The position numbers and the translations under genes are program-made. Of a DNA stretch of 64,000 bases, positions 36,661-58,136 are shown piece by piece. The notes below the pieces were generated by a model. It was not told the DNA's origin and made no database searches. It was given only the letters and a program-made list of their open reading frames with translations. The DNA is taken from positions 6,048,340-6,112,339 of the forward strand of contig CM035361.1 of the NCBI GenBank assembly GCA_020137815.1, read 5' to 3'. Position 1 is the first letter of the stretch. The number at the start of each line of letters is the position of its first letter. This DNA comes from Hormiphora californensis. Taxonomy: Eukaryota; Ctenophora; Tentaculata; Cydippida; Pleurobrachiidae.

Positions 36661-38049
36661 TTGTTAACAAAAGGCATTCCATTACTGCCCTATTCCTTTA
36701 TCTGTTTTATGGATTCCTATTTTAACTCATACAACACATCATTTCAGAGTGGCTCCAAGAGCCACCACAAACCCTTCTCAAAATCTTACCAGCCACACTA
36801 TCTTAGCATGGCTAAAAGAAATAGAGAAGCCACTGGAGAAACTCCAGACAACTCTAGGCCTCCTATCCCCCAACAAGTGGAGGAGGATGGGTCGGCAACC
36901 CCGGTAGGAAACTCCGGTATGCAGACCCCTCCCCGTGAGGAAATCCCCCCAGTGGATGGAGAGGTTGAAGTCCTCCCAGAACAAGAACAGGCTCTTTTGG
37001 AGGAGTCCGAGGGTAAGGCCAAATCCGCCATAGAGCGGTCAAATCTTTCCCTCACTTTCTCCCCAATCCCAACCACCCAACCCCTAATTAACCTCCCAAC
37101 CTCCCAACCAACAGGTGAGGTTAAGGAAGAGGACAACCGTGCCCCCATCAACCGTACCCCCATCATCTCCACCCCCAGAGGTCGCGGGAGAGGGAGAGGC
37201 AGTGGGGGGAGGTCATTGGAGGCGAGGGAACGTAGAAAGGCCAAGAGAATCCAGCAGTTAGCTGACAGGAAAAGGGGAGCTAAGAAGGATAATCCACCCC
37301 TGAATGGACAAAATCCTTTCTCCACCCCCCCAAACACCAACAAGGGGCAAAAACCCCTCCTTCCAAACCCGCCAAACCGGCAAAACAACCGGGACAGAGT
37401 GGACCAGAGTGGCAAAAGGATTTCCAACCAGCCACCAGTCCACCGCCCAAACAACAACAACAACAACAACACCCCTCCGGTGGCCCGACCCACAGCCACC
37501 ATAGAGTGGCTCGGGGAGGGTCCACCGGACATTAACCGGCTACGCCGGGACGTGGTCCTAACCCACTTTAGTACCGAAACCACTCCCCTGAGGATCACCG
37601 ACGCCAGAATCTCTGGCAAGTCGGTGGTCCTCTCGCTGGAGGACGAGGCCAGCCTGGAACACACGTCCCGGGCTATTGAAAGCCTCTCATCCTGGAGTTT
37701 AACCTCTTCAAACGAGGGAGCCAGACGCCTGGTCATCAGGAGCGGAAGTTGGCTCCATGGAGCCACAGGCCGACAGCTAACCAACATGTTGGCGGCCTGC
37801 AATCCACCAACGGAGGACCAGCCTCCATTCCCCACCTCCCCCCACGCTATCACAGTAGTGGGTTGGCACTACCAGAGCCCCCCCCCAATCCTCCTCCGCC
37901 CCCGATCCTCCCCTCCCGACCCATGCCCTTGGGTTTTTGGAAGTGTGCGAGGCAACCTACAAGGCCATTGTAGCGAGAGGCTTTACAGCGAGAGGAGCGA
38001 CGGGAGGGCTTCTAAAATTCGAATTCAGTCGCCGGCAGTAGGCCGATGA
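36661..38049 (+). CDS. LINE ORF1 protein (462 aa)
   Basis: Proline-, asparagine- and arginine-rich N-terminal half (including a GRGRGRGSGGR basic patch near residue 173 and an Asn run), then a folded-looking region (IEWLGEGPPDINRLRRDVVL). This is the position and composition of a nucleic-acid-binding ORF1 protein that coats element RNA. No CCHC zinc knuckle is seen. Its stop overlaps the ORF2 start as ATGA (38046-38049), a layout compatible with reinitiation. However, the last 60 residues look less protein-like than an alternative frame ending at 38041, so one or two homopolymer indels (C run near 37880, T run near 37935) may have altered the end. An upstream in-frame start is not excluded. 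Confidence 0.6.
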   Translation: MLTKGIPLLPYSFICFMDSYFNSYNTSFQSGSKSHHKPFSKSYQPHYLSMAKRNREATGETPDNSRPPIPQQVEEDGSATPVGNSGMQTPPREEIPPVDGEVEVLPEQEQALLEESEGKAKSAIERSNLSLTFSPIPTTQPLINLPTSQPTGEVKEEDNRAPINRTPIISTPRGRGRGRGSGGRSLEARERRKAKRIQQLADRKRGAKKDNPPLNGQNPFSTPPNTNKGQKPLLPNPPNRQNNRDRVDQSGKRISNQPPVHRPNNNNNNNTPPVARPTATIEWLGEGPPDINRLRRDVVLTHFSTETTPLRITDARISGKSVVLSLEDEASLEHTSRAIESLSSWSLTSSNEGARRLVIRSGSWLHGATGRQLTNMLAACNPPTEDQPPFPTSPHAITVVGWHYQSPPPILLRPRSSPPDPCPWVFGSVRGNLQGHCSERLYSERSDGRASKIRIQSPAVGR

Positions 38050-41000
38050 CCATATCTCCACCACTGAGTGGAGCAACAAATCCACCCTCGAGTGGTTCGG
38101 TAGTGCCAAAAACCAACAAAAAACCATCAAGAAAACAATCAAGCCGAAAACCCACCTCGAGTGGGCAACCCCAATCCACAATTTCCACCCAAAGTGGAAC
38201 TTCCACCCAGAGTGGAACAACCGTCCCGCCCCCTCCAAATGACCTCCCTCCCACCTCCGGATCACCATCTACCAAAGGTAAGGATCTTAGAGTGACTCAG
38301 ATTAACCTCAATAGAAGTCACCACGGGTGGGATGATATTATTAGTGAGAGTTCAACCAACAACCACATAATTCTCACTCAAGAGCACCCCCTAACCAAGA
38401 AACAGGGGAGACTAAAAACTAGTGGAGGTTATATCGCTATCTACGATAAGCGGGCGGACAATCCGAGGGCTGGCATCATGGTCCACAAAGATCTGTCACG
38501 TAACATATTCTTCATGGACGCCCTCTCGGACCGCGACACCTCCACAATCATTCTCAAGATTAACAATAAAACCATCCTGCTCAGCTCCATGTACATGGAC
38601 CGAGACAAACCCTGCCCTCCCGCGCTACTAGGGGAAATTACAGCCCATGCAGCCAAACATAACTATCCAATGATAGTGGGTACAGACTGTAATGCTCACA
38701 ACTCCCTCTGGGGGAGCAAACTAAACGACACGCCTGGTATCAAAAGAGGAGACGCACTCTTGGAGTTCCTCCTCAATGAAGACCTTCACATATCAAACAT
38801 TAACTCTCCACCAACGTTCGACAATGGTCGATGGCAGAACGCCATAGACCTGACCATATCGAATAACCAAGCAGTAGAACATGGTCCGAAAATGGCAGAC
38901 CAACCCTATGAAGTGCCACTCAGACCACATCCCAATAACGTTTAGTCTAGTGGGAGCGGACATCTCCAACATCCGTTCTTTCCACAACCCCAAGAAAACT
39001 AATTGGTTACAATTCCAAAAATCAGTAGAAAAAGCCATGTCCGAAAGCCCCATCCTCAACAAAAGTATCATCAATGCTGAAGACCTAGAGGAGCACGCTA
39101 CGGAACTGACTAAAATCCTAATCAACGCTTACAAAGAGTGCACCCCACTGACCCACATCTCAGCCACCACTAAAGATCCAGTGTGGCTCACGGAGGAAGT
39201 CAAGTCCGCCAGGAGGTCCATGATCTCCGCGCTGACAGCAGCTCAGAGCGGCAAGACTCCCCCCTTATGGGAAGAAGCAAAAGAAAAATCAAAAATATAC
39301 AAAAAACTGAGAGACCAATCCAAACGCACAGCATGGCAGTCTTGGACAGGCGAAATGGACGCCCTCTCTGACGCTCAAAAAATTGGCCAAGTAATTAAAG
39401 ATAACCCGGGCAATAACCTTAGTTGTCTGATCAAGCCAGACGGCTCCCTGACGTGCAGCCCAGCCGAGACCCTGGAACACATGCGGGACTCCCTCTTTGG
39501 AGAAGACCATAGCACACGGCCATCACTTACTCCATTGAAAAATGGATCCAAAGAAGAATGGCCCAGTGAGCATGTCTTCTCCATACCAAGAATAATCAGA
39601 GCACTCAAAGAGTTCAAACCGCTCACAGCGGCAGGACCAGATGAAATCAGACCAATCATGATGCAAAAGGTTGCTCCAGCCTTCGCTACTTACTTCCAAA
39701 AGATAGCAATTGCATCTTTCTCCCTTGGGGTCACTCCTCAGTCTTGGCAAGAGGCTGAAGCAATTTACCTCCCAAAGCCAGGAAAGAGTGACTACCGCCA
39801 ACCAAAATCATTCCGAACCATTACCCTAGCATCCAACCTCCAGAAGCTTATGGAGAGGCTAGTTCTATGGCACATCGAAGTGGACCAAAAAGTACACAAG
39901 AAACTCAACAAAAACCAGTTCGGATTTAGACGAGGTGCGTCCACTGACACTGCCCTCCACAAAGTCGTCCGAAAAATTGAACACACCCTCATGCACAGAG
40001 GAATAGCCATGGCAACCTTCCTCGACATAGAGGGCGCTTTCGACAACGTGGCCTTCAAAGCCATAGAGAGAGCACTACACAACAAACTAAAAGACAGTAA
40101 AACGGCCAACTGGATTACCTACATGATCTCCAATCGCCGAGTCAAAACCTCCCTCTTAGGACACACCCTAGTGTTCGGCCTGACAAAAGGCTGTCCCCAA
40201 GGAGGAATTCTATCGCCATTCCTCTGGAATCTGGTGATGGACGACCTCCTCAGCCTAAAGAAAGACAAAATTCCTGGTGATCTCCAAGGGTTCGCAGATG
40301 ACCTCTGCCTTCTAGCCGCAACAATATCGCCTCCAACGAAAGGCAATGCGGCTGCAGACATCTACCCCCTCAGAGAAGCAACCCAGAAAAGCCTATCCAC
40401 CATTAGCAAGTGGTGCAAATCAGTGGGACTCAAGCTCAGCGCTCTCAAATCCCACACAGTTATATTCACCCACCGTCACAACATAAAACTCAGAGAACCC
40501 ATCAAGGTAATGGGTCACGAGATCAAAGCAACCAACCACACCAAATTCCTGGGTGTCACATTGGACTCCAAGCTAAATTGGTCGAAACATATTGATACCC
40601 AAATAAAGAAATGTAAGCAAGTCCTATTCCAGTGCAGGAGAGCGGTGGGCCCAACGTGGGGCTTCTCGCCAAAGACCATGCTGTGGATCTACAAATCCAT
40701 CATACGGCCCATGCTCTCCTATGGCGCGCTCGTATGGGCCAATGCCATGCTGACACAGAAAAACAAGATAAACACATCAAGAATACAAAGACTTGCCCTC
40801 CAAATGGTAACCGGAGCAATGTCCAGCACACCAGGGAAGGCGCTCGACATGATCACCCACACCATGCCCATAGTAGACCACCTGAGACAATGCGCCATTA
40901 AAACAGCGTACACGCTCAGAGCGGCAGATCAGTGGGAAGGGAGCATAGTATCACAGCTACCACAACCAAAAGTATTCACATCCCACGCAAACACAGTGGA

Positions 41001-41961
41001 CGAATGCCTAAGCCTCCTTCCAGCAGAGTGGGAACATGACCACACCATCCCTCAACTCATCCTCGACCGGGAATACTCCCTGGAGATCCCGGACGCAGAG
41101 GACTACAAAGAAGAGGGAGAGGACGATCACACAATAATAGCCTACACAGACGGTTCCAGAATTGACGGAAACGCCGGCGCGGGCCTCCTAATCCGTGAAA
41201 ATGGACAAGAGGTCCACTCGGCCGCCTTCAACCTGGGTGATACCACAACAGTCCCTATGGCCGAAATGATAGCCATCCAAAACACCACCAAACACCTCCT
41301 TGGCACAGGAACTGCCAATCAAAAAATCCTAATCAATTGCGATAGCCAAGGAACAATCAAAGCACTGGATAGCACCGTATGCAGATCCAAAACCACCCAA
41401 AACACCATTTCCAACCTGAACGCCCTTGCAGTTTTCAACACCGTTAAAATACGGTGGATCCCTGCTCACAAAGGCCACGAAGGGAATGAACTAGCAGACT
41501 CCCTCGCCAAAAAGGGAGCACAAGAGATTGAAAACATCATACGCCCTCCAATCCCGAAGAAAGCCGCCTATGCGGCCCTCAGGGAGAAGACAAAAATGAC
41601 AACGGCTCCAACGGCTCACATGAATCTTTTCTGGAACCCGAACCACGTCAAACAGCTCCAGAAACTGGACCGAAACCACTTGAGAGCGGCAACCCAGCTT
41701 CTGACTGGACACAACACACTTAAATACCATTTTCACAAGATGAAACTAGCAAACACTCCAACCTGCCGCCTATGCGGCATAGAAAATGAAACAGCCAAAC
41801 ACCTCCTCACCGACTGTCCAGCTCTCTGGAAACAGCGGCAAGAGAGGTTTGATCGGCTTGGTTTAACCCTCGATGACATCAAGAATGGCTTCCCGATCAC
41901 CAAGACTGTTTCATTCTTCATGGATATCCTGAAACAGTTAAACCGGGGGGAAGAGGACTAA
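38046..41961 (+). pseudogene. LINE ORF2, endonuclease-reverse transcriptase-RNase H, frameshifted
   Basis: From 38046 the frame encodes an apurinic-type endonuclease (QEHPL, GTDCNAHNSLWGS). It then shifts near an A run at 38889-38892: the SDHIPI endonuclease motif and everything after it lie in the frame that is open to 41961. The downstream part (from about 38881) has a reverse transcriptase with GFADDLCLLA near residue 470, RNase H with YTDGS, AEMIAI, NCDSQG and the PAHKGHEGNELAD block (about residues 754-870), and a terminal CRLCG...H...C knuckle (about residue 961). All catalytic acidic residues that I can place are present. The single-base shift would prevent a full-length protein unless it is a sequencing error or ribosomal frameshift. 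It would normally nick target DNA and copy the element RNA. Confidence 0.9.
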
Positions 41962-42429
41962 CAAATCCAAACCCCCAAACCAGGCCGGGGAAAGGAATCA
42001 CTTTGGTACCACCCCTCTATCTCACCTACGAGACGGCCTAAAAGAAGAAGAAGAAGAAGGCTTCGCAAACGGGCCAATGAGGGAAGGACGCCGTGAAGGG
42101 AGCCCGGACGTGACACCACGCGACGAAATTTTCACAGATTTTTTAAAAAATTTGAAGTTTCAAGAAACTAGAACGCGCGGCGCGTCGCATCAAATGCAGC
42201 GAAAGTTGTAAATTTTCGCTTGATCCAAACCAAATGCGCAAATTTGTCGATACCGATACGGACTCCAAGCTCATTTCTGCATTTGTCAACACCTTGAGTA
42301 ATTGGGCCAGAATTATATCACTCCGCAGTAAATCAATATGTGGCATAACCCAACTGACCTTTTTTGTCCAGGGAGTGGCCTGGCTATTCCCAGATTTCAC
42401 AAAAACAACGTGCCGTCGTGCCGATATCG

Positions 42430-42586
42430 TAAAGTCGGTTTTTTTGAAACTGTCACCCCCCTTTTCGTGCGCGGAATGTTTTTGCGCGTCACATCACATG
42501 TTAACGTGTGGTGTGCGCGTCAAAATTGATAAATTTCACATGCGCGGTCATTTGGGGGTGACAGTTTCAAAAAATCCGACTTTAAT
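42430..42586. mobile_element. MITE with AAGTCGG ends, intact copy
   Basis: Starts TAAAGTCGGTTTTTTTGAAA and ends with the inverted TTTCAAAAAATCCGACTTTA, with TA at both edges; inside are CTGTCACCCCC/GGGGGTGACAG continuations. It is the reference for the copy split at 54155-57631. Confidence 0.8.
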
Positions 42587-42591
42587 ATTTC

Positions 42592-42660
42592 TGTCAGGCC
42601 AATGCGCTGACCACAGTTCTTGAGAGAAACGAGAATGGGTCAGGCCAATGCTCTGACAGT
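42592..42660. repeat. Pair of GTCAGGCCAATG palindromic repeats
   Basis: CTGTCAGGCCAATGCGCTGA and GTCAGGCCAATGCTCTGACAG are separated by about 25 bases. A single copy is found at 14239-14261 and a relative at 33093. The unit is an inverted repeat of CTGTCAG. Confidence 0.55.
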
Positions 42661-43109
42661 AATATTTCAAATTAAAACGAGGAATATATGAATTTTGGTT
42701 TAATTATAAAATCGTTTAATAAAGCCCTCTGATTGCAGCATCAGCATTGTTACATATGAAAACATGGATAAATAGCATAGTTATTATAGGTCACTGTTCT
42801 TTTAGAAGAAACTTCGCTGTCCAATTCTCATCGACAAATCGTGCAATAATATAGCTATGTTCTCAAGGCATATTCTGGTAATTAAGTGATGTTTTTATTT
42901 AAGAAAAGCCCAAACAAGTGAAGCTCTCAATTGGGGTTTCAAAATATCAGACGGTCACACGGTTATGGACCCATTGTAACATGAGAATCCCCAAGTGAGG
43001 GTCATCGTTGTTTGGGTTGTCCCAAAAAATCCAATCAATAAAATCAAACTCTTATTTTCATATGTTCATTGTGTCTCTCTCACTAATTAGAGCATCCCAA
43101 ATCCTCCGT
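42661..43109. other. Region 3' of the cathepsin L gene
   Basis: AT-rich. On the minus strand, AATAAA-like hexamers could serve as polyadenylation signals downstream of the cathepsin stop at 43110. No gene recognised. Confidence 0.3.
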
Positions 43110-54062
<10,953 letters not shown>

Positions 54063-54934
54063 TCTGTGTAAAGGGGTGTGGCTGATAAAACTGGATTTGA
54101 GTTAAAATTATGATTTATGTTTTCACTAAAATTCCAGCGATATGCGACAGAATTTAAAGTCGGATTTTTTGAAACTGTCACCCCCCTTTTCGTGCGCGGA
54201 ATGTTTTTGCGCGTCACATCACATGTTAACGTGTGGTGTTTAAGTTTAAGTTTAAGTTTATGCACAATTTATCACAAAGTCACACACATTAATACATATA
54301 TAACTTCGTCCCGCTCTTACACCATACACCAATAAAAGTGATACAAGGCTGAGAGGTGAAAATATACAGTTCACATCAGCGGTTTCCTAAAGCGGTGTAA
54401 ACAATACTTAGAGACAGTGAAACATATCCTTATAGTAGCATTGGATGCACAAAAACGAGGAACAATGGAAAATAGAAAACTGAAACAAGGTGATGAACAA
54501 ACAAAACAAGCAGACAGACATAAAACAGATTAAAAACAGATTAAACACAAAGTCACTGACGCAAAACACAACATCAACAGTCAATACAAAACGGTTAATG
54601 CAAAACCATGATAACAAACTTACAAGCACATTCACAGACAAACAAACAATCACAAACACATATACACAGATTCGGTAATAAATTATAAATTAGCTGTCCT
54701 TCAAACACACACTCACTGAAGAGTCCTTGACTAGTTTTTTATCGAGAAAAACGTATTGAGAAAAACGGTATGTATGGGTCTTCTTTCTTCATTCTTCGGC
54801 ATAAAACTCAGCCAATCTGGAACCTCAGCTACTCAAACTCTGCTAAACAACTCAGAGGCCAGAAAATGTTAACAATTTACACAAAATGCACACTTGAAAA
54901 TATTAACTCATTGACTCAGTCATGGGTGGTCCCT

Positions 54935-55480
54935 CTACTAAGTCTCAGGTAGATGTAGGAAGGAATGGTGTAGAAAGTAGGAAGGGATGTAGGAAGGAAT
55001 ATAGGAAGGAATGGTGCAGAATAGAGACAGTAGGTCATAGGTGGGATGTAAGGGAGCTGGAGAGAGGGTCTGGAAGAAGAGACAGCACCCAGGACACGGG
55101 AGACCCAGGAACGAACCAGGTAAGGACAGGGAGGCAGACTATTTAGTTCCAGGAAGAAATGATGTAGGATTGAGAAAGCAGGTCATAGGTGGGATATAGG
55201 AGAGCTGGAGTGTGTTGGTCTGGAAGTAGGGCGTGGTGGCAATGGTAGCGAGAGACAGCAGACAGGTCACGAGAACCTAGGTACGAACCAGGTAAGGACA
55301 GGGAGGTAGACTATTTAGTTCCAGGAAGAATTGATGTAGGATTGAGAAAGCAGGTCATAGGTGGGATATAGGGGAGCTTGAGCGTGTTGGTCTGGAAGTA
55401 GGGCGTGGTGGCAGTGATAGCGAGAGACAGCAGACAGGACACGGGAACCCAGGAACGAACCAGGTAATGCCAAGGGAGGG
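54935..55480. repeat. Tandem repeats in the LINE 3' region, about 145-bp unit
   Basis: GATGTAGGATTGAGAAAGCAGG ... GGACAGGGAGGTAGACTATT-type units are repeated three to four times with divergence. Confidence 0.7.
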
Positions 55481-55696
55481 ATCTATTTCCCAAAAGTTGT
55501 GAAACAGGATTAGATTTAGAACCGCATGCAATGAATAGTATAGGCAAGGAATAATGAAGCGTTTATGTGCGGAGCTGGAGCCTGGGGGAAAACAACGGAT
55601 TTACTGTGAAGTTAACTGGACTGGGTGCCCAGGAAATTATGCGGGTAGATTTGTGCCGGGAAGATGGTGCGGTGCTGATAAAATGCCGAGTGAGGT

Positions 55697-57557
55697 TTAT
55701 TCAGGTCCATAAGCCAAAGTAAACATATGGGTTTTCAAGGCCTTTTTAAGGGTACACCTCGGCAAAATTTTTGTCGATTGCCCGCTTAGCTCTCCATATG
55801 GGGTTGTAGGGCATACCAAGCCGACCTCAAATATGCAATTTTAGCCCTTAACTCGAATTCATATTTTTGCTACAGCCCCTCAAAGTTTGACCCTAAAAAC
55901 CGGTTTTTAAGGTCCCTAAATTTTATTTTTAGGGCTAGAAAGTTGAAAATTTAGGGATTCATGGAGGATACCAAGGTGTATAGCTCAAACAGAAATTTTT
56001 TGAAATGGAGCTCAATTTTTTGTCTGAGACTATTTTACTTTTTTTGACTTTGAGGCCATATTTGGACATGTTCCTATGGACCGTTAAGGCTAAAAATTGG
56101 ATATTTGGTGCTCCTAACAATTGTCAAAGTAGCCACAAATTTTCAGGAGGTCCGAATTTGAAATGTGGCCTACAGGTTTCTTTTTGTAAAGCACATATTT
56201 TAGGAACACTTAAAACGGCTATATCTCAAAAACGGTAGGTCCTAGCGATCTAATTTTGTGCTAAATCGGTTCAGCGGGTCCAATTTTGGGGGGGTCGTCT
56301 CCTAGACATTTTGCTCTAAGTCTAACCGTTTTTTCAGAAATCGTATTTTAAGATTTGTACATGTTTAGCAGAAATAGGTAAGATTAGCTCTAGCTAGAAG
56401 CATTTCTGCTAAACATGTACAAACCTTAAAATACGATTTCTGAAAAAACGGTTAAACTTAGAGCAAAATGTCTAAGAGACGACCCCCCCAAAATCGGACC
56501 CGCTGAATCGATTTAGCACAAAATTAGATCGCTAGGACCTACCGTTTTTGAGATATAGCCGTTTTAAGTTTTCCTAAAATATGTGCTTTACAAAAAGAAA
56601 CCTGTAGGCCACATTTCAAATTCGGACCTCCTGAAAATTTGTGGCTACTTTGACAATTGTTAGGAGCACCTAATATCCAATTTTTAGCCTTAACGGTCCA
56701 TAGGAACATGTCCAAATATGGCCTCAAAGTCAAAAAAAGTAAACTAGTCTCAGACAAAAAATTGAGCTCCATTTCAAAAAATTTCTGTTTGAGCTATACA
56801 CCTTGGTATCCTCTATGAATCCCTAAATTTTCAGCTTTCTAGCCCTAAAAATAAAATTTAGGGACCTTAAAAACCGGTTTTTAGGGTCAAACTTCGAGGG
56901 GCTGTAGCAAAAATATGAATTCGAGTTAAGGGCTAAAATTGCATATTTGAGGTCGGCTTGGTATGCCCTACAACCCCATATGGAGAGCTAAGCGGGCACT
57001 CGACAAAAATTTTGCCGAGGTGTACCCTTAAACATCGGCAAGGTTTCCGTGGTTCGAATTTCTTTAGGTAGGCGATTCCAGATCCTCGGAGCAGCTATAC
57101 TAAAAGCTCTCTCAGTGGTTTTGTAGTTGTAGTTACTGTGTACCTCTTTCAGTCTTGTCGTGTCACAGTCGACTCTTAAACTCATCGGTTTTTGTTTCCG
57201 TCTTTGCAGCATTTCTGATATGTATCCAGGCGTCCCATTATTCAGGGATTTGTATACCATCATACAGATCTTATATTCTATTCTGTGTCTAACAGGTAGG
57301 AAGTGGGATTTTTTCCGTAGATCTGTTACACCACGTCTGCTACGTTTACCATGGACAAAGCGAGTAGCAGAGTTCTGTAGCTTCTGAAGACGCTTCACAT
57401 CCTTGTCTTTGAGACCTATCAGTAGAGCGCTACAATAATCAATTTTTGAGTGTATAAGTGAGTTCACAAGTTGGGTCTTTTGCTTTTTGTTCAGTTTGCC
57501 TACAATTCTCCACATGTTGACGAGTTGGTAGTTGCACGACTGAACAACTCTGGAGAC
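55697..57557 (-). pseudogene. LINE reverse transcriptase C-terminal fragment, interrupted
   Basis: The minus strand encodes the region after the RT core as in CR1-type LINEs: QSCNYQLVNMWRI, DYCSALLIGL, LQNSATRFVHG, HFLPVRHRIEYKI, RAFSIAAPRIWNRLP. After removal of the palindrome and one TTAA, the frame continues for about 15 residues to the stop at 55697, so this part was open when the palindrome landed. Catalytic RT motifs are absent (5' truncation); it is dead. Confidence 0.85.
55750..57027. mobile_element. TTAA-flanked palindromic element, 1278 bp
   Basis: Ends GGGTACACCTCGGCAAAATT and its inverted copy, flanked by TTAA on both sides (55746-55749 and 57028-57031). Nearly the whole length is two inverted arms meeting near 56390; each arm encodes the same mirror ORF of 77 codons. 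TTAA targeting is characteristic of piggyBac-group transposases; none is encoded here. Confidence 0.85.
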
Positions 57558-58136
57558 GTGTGCGCGTCGAAATTGATAAATTTCACATGCGCGGTCGTTT
57601 TGGGGTGACAGTTTCAAAAAATCCGACTTTAAACATCCAGCAGAGTTTATGCCCAGAGTATGATAAAAAAACTATCAGCGGTGAACGAACTGCGTGAACT
57701 TGAAGGGAGAACGTTCTGAGAAACCGTGTGTGCTAAATTTTGTGTTTCTCTCTTGGATTTCAGCTTTACTTTTTTTTGTTGATAAATCGCGCGCGCGATA
57801 AAAAGCAGTTTTACGCAGTGCGTCGTGAGATTCAATTATTCGCCGCCAACTAGGGAAATAAGCAGAAAGGAGGAAAAATTTCGGAAAGAAACAAGGAATT
57901 CGCCGCCAACAGACAATCTGAAAGAGTTCTGCACCTCACCCTGACCGTATAGCACGAAAAACAACTCTTTTAAACGGTTAAAGAATTGAATTTAAAATCC
58001 CAGTTAACTTATTAGATGATTTACACAGTAAACACTATTAAAGTTCAACATGAACACACATGCTAATAAAATCGAGCCAGCTCTAGAAATGTCCTTCCTT
58101 GACAAATAAATCAGTTATCTCAAAACCTAAGCATCA

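Larger units (their letters stand above)
36181..42055 (+). mobile_element. Nearly full-length non-LTR retrotransposon (APE-RT-RNase H type)
   Basis: About 5.9 kb flanked by perfect 11-base direct repeats GAAGGCTTCGC (36170-36180 and 42056-42066), ending in an (AAG)n tail. The 5' leader (about 36290-36520) holds a roughly 130-bp tandem duplication with CCTGTAGTGGACCTAAC and CAGGCACAAGAATCC. Two ORFs follow. Apurinic endonuclease, reverse transcriptase, RNase H and a C-terminal CCHC-like knuckle resemble the I/LOA/R1 side of non-LTR elements; the exact clade is not established. It lies between the EMI gene and cathepsin L. Perfect target duplications imply a young insertion, yet the endonuclease reading frame is broken. 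Confidence 0.9.
54240..57557 (-). mobile_element. 5'-truncated CR1/L2-like LINE inside the MITE
   Basis: On the minus strand it runs from the reverse-transcriptase C-terminal region through a stop at 55697 and a long 3' untranslated region to a tail of about three AAACTT units at 54241-54258. Its 5' end is truncated at 57557. It is interrupted by the palindromic element at 55750-57027. Confidence 0.8.
54155..57631. mobile_element. AAGTCGG MITE split by later insertions
   Basis: The left half (54155-54239) matches the first half of the intact MITE at 42430. The right half (57558-57631) matches the second half and ends CCGACTTTA. The break is flanked by GTGT on both sides. It begins about 93 bp upstream of the cathepsin start codon. 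Confidence 0.8.

Noticed and set aside
36798-37853. 351-codon minus-strand open frame
   Set aside because: It is antisense to LINE ORF1 and has no independent coding features.
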